From Gemmatimonadota bacterium (GTDB lineage Bacteria; Gemmatimonadota; Gemmatimonadetes; Gemmatimonadales; Gemmatimonadaceae), in assembly GCA_016871915.1 (NCBI GenBank), contig VHBP01000002.1, forward strand, positions 30,005 through 94,004: 64,000 nt of DNA. The letters are read 5' to 3'. A model generated the notes under the pieces. The model was not told the origin of the DNA. It worked only from the letters and a program-made list of their open reading frames with translations, and did no database searches. This document shows positions 61,510 to 64,000 of the stretch, piece after piece; position 1 is the stretch's first letter, and each line of letters starts with the position of its first letter. Both the position numbers and the translations under genes were made by a program.

Positions 61510-63135
61510 GTGACGACGCGTCGGCATTTCTTGGGGCAGATGACCGTGGCGGTCGGGGGCGTGTTCGGCGCCCCGACGATCCTGCGGAGCGCCCCCGAGG
61601 CCCCTGATCTCATCCTGCGTGGCGGGGTGATCATCGACGGCCTCGGGCGTCCCCGCTTCCAGGCCGACCTCGCGATCACCGGCGACCGCATCACGGCGAT
61701 CGGGCGCAAGCTCCGGGAGCAGGGCGCGGTCGAAATCGATTGTCGCGACCGGATCGTCGCGCCGGGGTTCGTCGATGTGCACTCGCATGGCGATGGGACG
61801 GTCTTCGACGACCCGAATCAGGAGTCGCTCATCCGTCAGGGGGTGACGACGATCATCGTCGGAGCGGATGGGAGCTCGCGCGCGCCGGCGATGGATCCCG
61901 ATAGCGATGCGCCGCTGACGATCGCCGCGGTGCTGGAGCGCTTCGATCGTGTCGGTCCCTCGACCAACATCGGGACCCTCGTCGGGCTCGGGAGCGTGCG
62001 CGAGCTCGTGATAGGCGAGGCCGATCGCCCAGCGACGCCCGCCGAGCTCCGTCGGATGGTGACGCTCGTCGAGCGCGCCCTCGCCGATGGGGCGCTTGGC
62101 ACCTCGAGTGGGCTCGAGTACACCCCGGGCGCCTTTGCCCCCCTCGAGGAACTCGTCGCCCTCTGCACGCCGCTCAGCGAGCGCGGGCTCGCGTATCACA
62201 CCCACATGCGCAACGAGGACGATGCGCTCATCGAGGCAGTGGAGGAGGCGATCGCCGTGGCCCGTGGGGCGAAGTGCGGGTTGCAGATTGCCCATCTCAA
62301 GACGCAGGGGCCACGCAACTGGCCCAAGCTCGATACCGTCTTCGAGCGGATCGGTGCCGCGCGCGCGACCGGCCTCGATGTCGCCTTCGATCGCTATCCC
62401 TATCTCGCCTATCACACGGGACTCACGAACCTCTTCCCGGCGTGGACGCGTGATGGAGGGATGACGCGTTTCTTCGAGCGGATCGAGGACCGCGCCACCG
62501 CCGATCGCATCCGCGCCGAGGCCAACGAGAAGGCGGCACTGATCGGCGGGTGGGAGAATGTCCAGATCTCGCGCGTGTCCGTCGCGGAGGATGAGGTGGT
62601 GGTAGGGCAGCGGCTCGGGAGCTTCGCGCAGCAGCTCTCGCTCGATCCCTACGATGTGGCGGTGGGGCTGCTTCGTCGCAACGATGGATCGGTGAGTATG
62701 ATCGGCTTCGCGATGAGCGAGGAGAACCTCGAGAAGATCCTTGCGCATCCACAGGGGATGGTCGCCTCCGATGGGACGGCGTACGCGATCAGCGGCCCAG
62801 CGCGCCGCGGGTCACCCCACCCACGCGGGGCAGGGAGCTTCGCCCGTGTGCTCGGCCGCTACGTGCGCGAGCGGAAGACCCTCACCCTCGAGCAGGCGGT
62901 GCAGAAGATGACCGCGCTCCCCGCGTCTCGCGTCGGGATCACCTCGCGCGGTCGGCTCGCCATCGGCGCCTATGCCGATGTGGTGGTCTTCGATGCCGAT
63001 CGCGTCACCGATCGTGCCGATTTCCGCGACCCGTTCCAATACGCCGAGGGGATCACCGCGACGATCGTGAACGGGGGGCTGACCTTCGTCGATGGCGGGC
63101 GGGGGCTTCGGACGGGGCGCGCGCTCCGCGGGTAG
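61510..63135 (+). CDS. N-acyl-D-amino-acid deacylase (D-aminoacylase)
   Basis: 541 aa from GTG 61510. The preceding in-frame ATG at 61438 would place the terminator inside the gene. Tat signal TTRRHFLGQMTVAVGGVFGA. Amidohydrolase fold with metal site VDVHSHGDGT, LQIAHLKTQGP and the later MVASDGTAY Asp. Releases D-amino acids from N-acyl derivatives, outside the cytoplasm if Tat-exported. It fits with the M19 dipeptidase that follows and with cell-wall or D-peptide scavenging. Confidence 0.88.
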   Translation: MTTRRHFLGQMTVAVGGVFGAPTILRSAPEAPDLILRGGVIIDGLGRPRFQADLAITGDRITAIGRKLREQGAVEIDCRDRIVAPGFVDVHSHGDGTVFDDPNQESLIRQGVTTIIVGADGSSRAPAMDPDSDAPLTIAAVLERFDRVGPSTNIGTLVGLGSVRELVIGEADRPATPAELRRMVTLVERALADGALGTSSGLEYTPGAFAPLEELVALCTPLSERGLAYHTHMRNEDDALIEAVEEAIAVARGAKCGLQIAHLKTQGPRNWPKLDTVFERIGAARATGLDVAFDRYPYLAYHTGLTNLFPAWTRDGGMTRFFERIEDRATADRIRAEANEKAALIGGWENVQISRVSVAEDEVVVGQRLGSFAQQLSLDPYDVAVGLLRRNDGSVSMIGFAMSEENLEKILAHPQGMVASDGTAYAISGPARRGSPHPRGAGSFARVLGRYVRERKTLTLEQAVQKMTALPASRVGITSRGRLAIGAYADVVVFDADRVTDRADFRDPFQYAEGITATIVNGGLTFVDGGRGLRTGRALRG

Positions 63136-63182
63136 ACCGGGACGGGTTACCTTCCGAGGGTCTCCTTCTTCGAGGCCCATCG

Positions 63183-64000
63183 ATGTCTCCGAGCTCCCTT
63201 CGTCTCTCTCTCGTCGCTGGCCTGATCCTCGGGGGTATCGCGATGCCCGCCGTCGCCCAGCGCGCGGCTGCACCCGCACAGGACCCGCATCTCGCCAAGG
63301 CACTCAAGGTCCTCACCTCCACGCCGCTGATCGATGGACACAACGACCTCCCGTGGGCGATCCGCGAGAGCAAGACGGCGCCGAGTGATGTCGAAGCATA
63401 CGATCTGCGTCAGCGCACGGCGGGCCACACCGATCTCGCCCGCCTCGCGGCCGGCCGACTCGGTGGACAGTTCTGGTCGGTCTACATCCCCGGGGATACG
63501 AGTATCGCGCGTCAGGGATACGCGAAGGTGCAGCTCGAGCAGATCGACATCGCGCGCCGCGTGATGGCGACGTACCCGGAACGGCTCGCGTATGCGAGCA
63601 GTGCGGCCGATCTCCGCGCGGCCTTCCAGCGTGGCCGTATCGGTGGGGTGCTGGGGATGGAGGGGGGGCATGCGATCGAGAACTCCCTCGGCGCGTTGCG
63701 CGCGTTCTATGACCTCGGCGCGCGCTACATGACCCTCACGCACAATCAGACCCTCGACTGGGCGGACGCGGCGACGGGCGTCCAGCGTCATGGGGGACTC
63801 ACAGCCTTCGGGAAGGAGGTCGTGCGGGAGATGAACCGACTCGGGATGCTCGTCGATCTCTCACACGTGGCGCCGTCGGTGATGAGCCAGGCGCTCGATG
63901 TGAGCGAGGCGCCGGTGATCTTCTCGCACTCGAACGCACGGGCCCTCGCCGATCACCCGCGCAACGTCCCGGATTCGATCCTCAAGCGTCTCCCCAAGAA
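63183..64000 (+). CDS. Exported M19-family (membrane) dipeptidase, truncated by the window edge
   Basis: The first 272 aa are visible; the frame is open at base 64000. Signal peptide (RLSLVAGLILGGIAMPAVAQ). Zinc motif LIDGHNDLPW, bridging-Glu segment GVLGMEGGHAIENSLGAL and DLSHVAPSVM are those of renal-dipeptidase-like M19 enzymes, which cleave dipeptides including those with D-residues. GAGG precedes ATG 63183 and a TACCTT box lies at 63148-63153. It is 47 bp after the D-aminoacylase gene. Confidence 0.92.
   Translation, partial: MSPSSLRLSLVAGLILGGIAMPAVAQRAAAPAQDPHLAKALKVLTSTPLIDGHNDLPWAIRESKTAPSDVEAYDLRQRTAGHTDLARLAAGRLGGQFWSVYIPGDTSIARQGYAKVQLEQIDIARRVMATYPERLAYASSAADLRAAFQRGRIGGVLGMEGGHAIENSLGALRAFYDLGARYMTLTHNQTLDWADAATGVQRHGGLTAFGKEVVREMNRLGMLVDLSHVAPSVMSQALDVSEAPVIFSHSNARALADHPRNVPDSILKRLPK

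Overview
The window is 64 kb of gene-dense, GC-rich bacterial chromosome with no rRNA, tRNA, CRISPR array, phage or insertion sequence that I can see. The gene content points to a free-living, aerobic, Gram-negative-type heterotroph: outer-membrane barrel proteins, lipoproteins with bacterial Ig-like (BIG2) domains, many exported peptidases, a B12-dependent ribonucleotide reductase and a full-length PaaZ. Gemmatimonadota is my best guess for the phylum. That is an inference from family content and style, not a proven assignment.

Layout. 0.03-4.2 kb: an outer-membrane protein, divergent from a muropeptide-recycling operon murQ-anmK-nagZ-like. 4.2-8.5 kb (minus): a phospho-signalling operon of Ser/Thr kinase, PP2C phosphatase and an FHA-domain serine protease. 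8.65-8.94 kb: a broken gamma-carbonic-anhydrase-type gene. 9.3-12.4 kb: nrdJ and a small membrane protein. 12.55-13.2 kb: a vapBC toxin-antitoxin pair. 13.3-29.4 kb: mixed metabolism and exported hydrolases (D-2-hydroxyacid dehydrogenase, two M20 peptidases, PQQ sugar dehydrogenase, ilvE, a CsoR-type repressor, a DUF885 peptidase with a cytochrome c, a DPP4-like S9 peptidase, tgt, a Glu/Leu/Phe/Val-dehydrogenase-like enzyme). 29.4-46.1 kb: the phenylacetate degradation locus, paaABCD and paaGHIJYZ. It is interrupted by a surface metallopeptidase-barrel protein and a fused 2-oxoacid dehydrogenase E1, and flanked by an enoyl-CoA hydratase whose reading frame runs into a lipoprotein. 46.0-47.6 kb: two small membrane proteins and a Rieske protein. 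47.7-53.6 kb: an exported nuclease, a zinc metalloprotease and a PhoD phosphatase. 53.6-64 kb: hrpB, a FAD oxidoreductase, methyltransferases, an ArsR-methyltransferase/ahcY operon, an N-acyl-D-amino-acid deacylase and a truncated M19 dipeptidase.

How the genes work together. The paa genes cover ring epoxidation (paaABC, with paaD for maturation), isomerisation (paaG), ring opening and aldehyde oxidation (paaZ) and beta-oxidation (paaH, paaJ), with the thioesterases paaI and paaY as safety valves. paaK (CoA ligase), paaE (reductase) and a normal paaF are not in the window. The many secreted peptidases, the nuclease and the phosphatase suggest scavenging of protein, D-amino acids, nucleic acid and phosphate.

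The most striking genome-wide signal is in the promoters. At least twelve start codons on both strands are preceded, 5-7 nt upstream, by a TANNNT box that looks like a -10 element. This means leaderless or nearly leaderless transcription. In two very short divergent intergenic regions the two boxes overlap each other. Other points of interest are a four-helix membrane protein with one His at the start of each helix next to a Rieske protein, the hydratase-lipoprotein chimera, operators built into the csoR, vapBC and ahcY promoters, a NagZ-like enzyme lacking the usual acid/base His, and perfect GC-rich hairpins where convergent genes meet.
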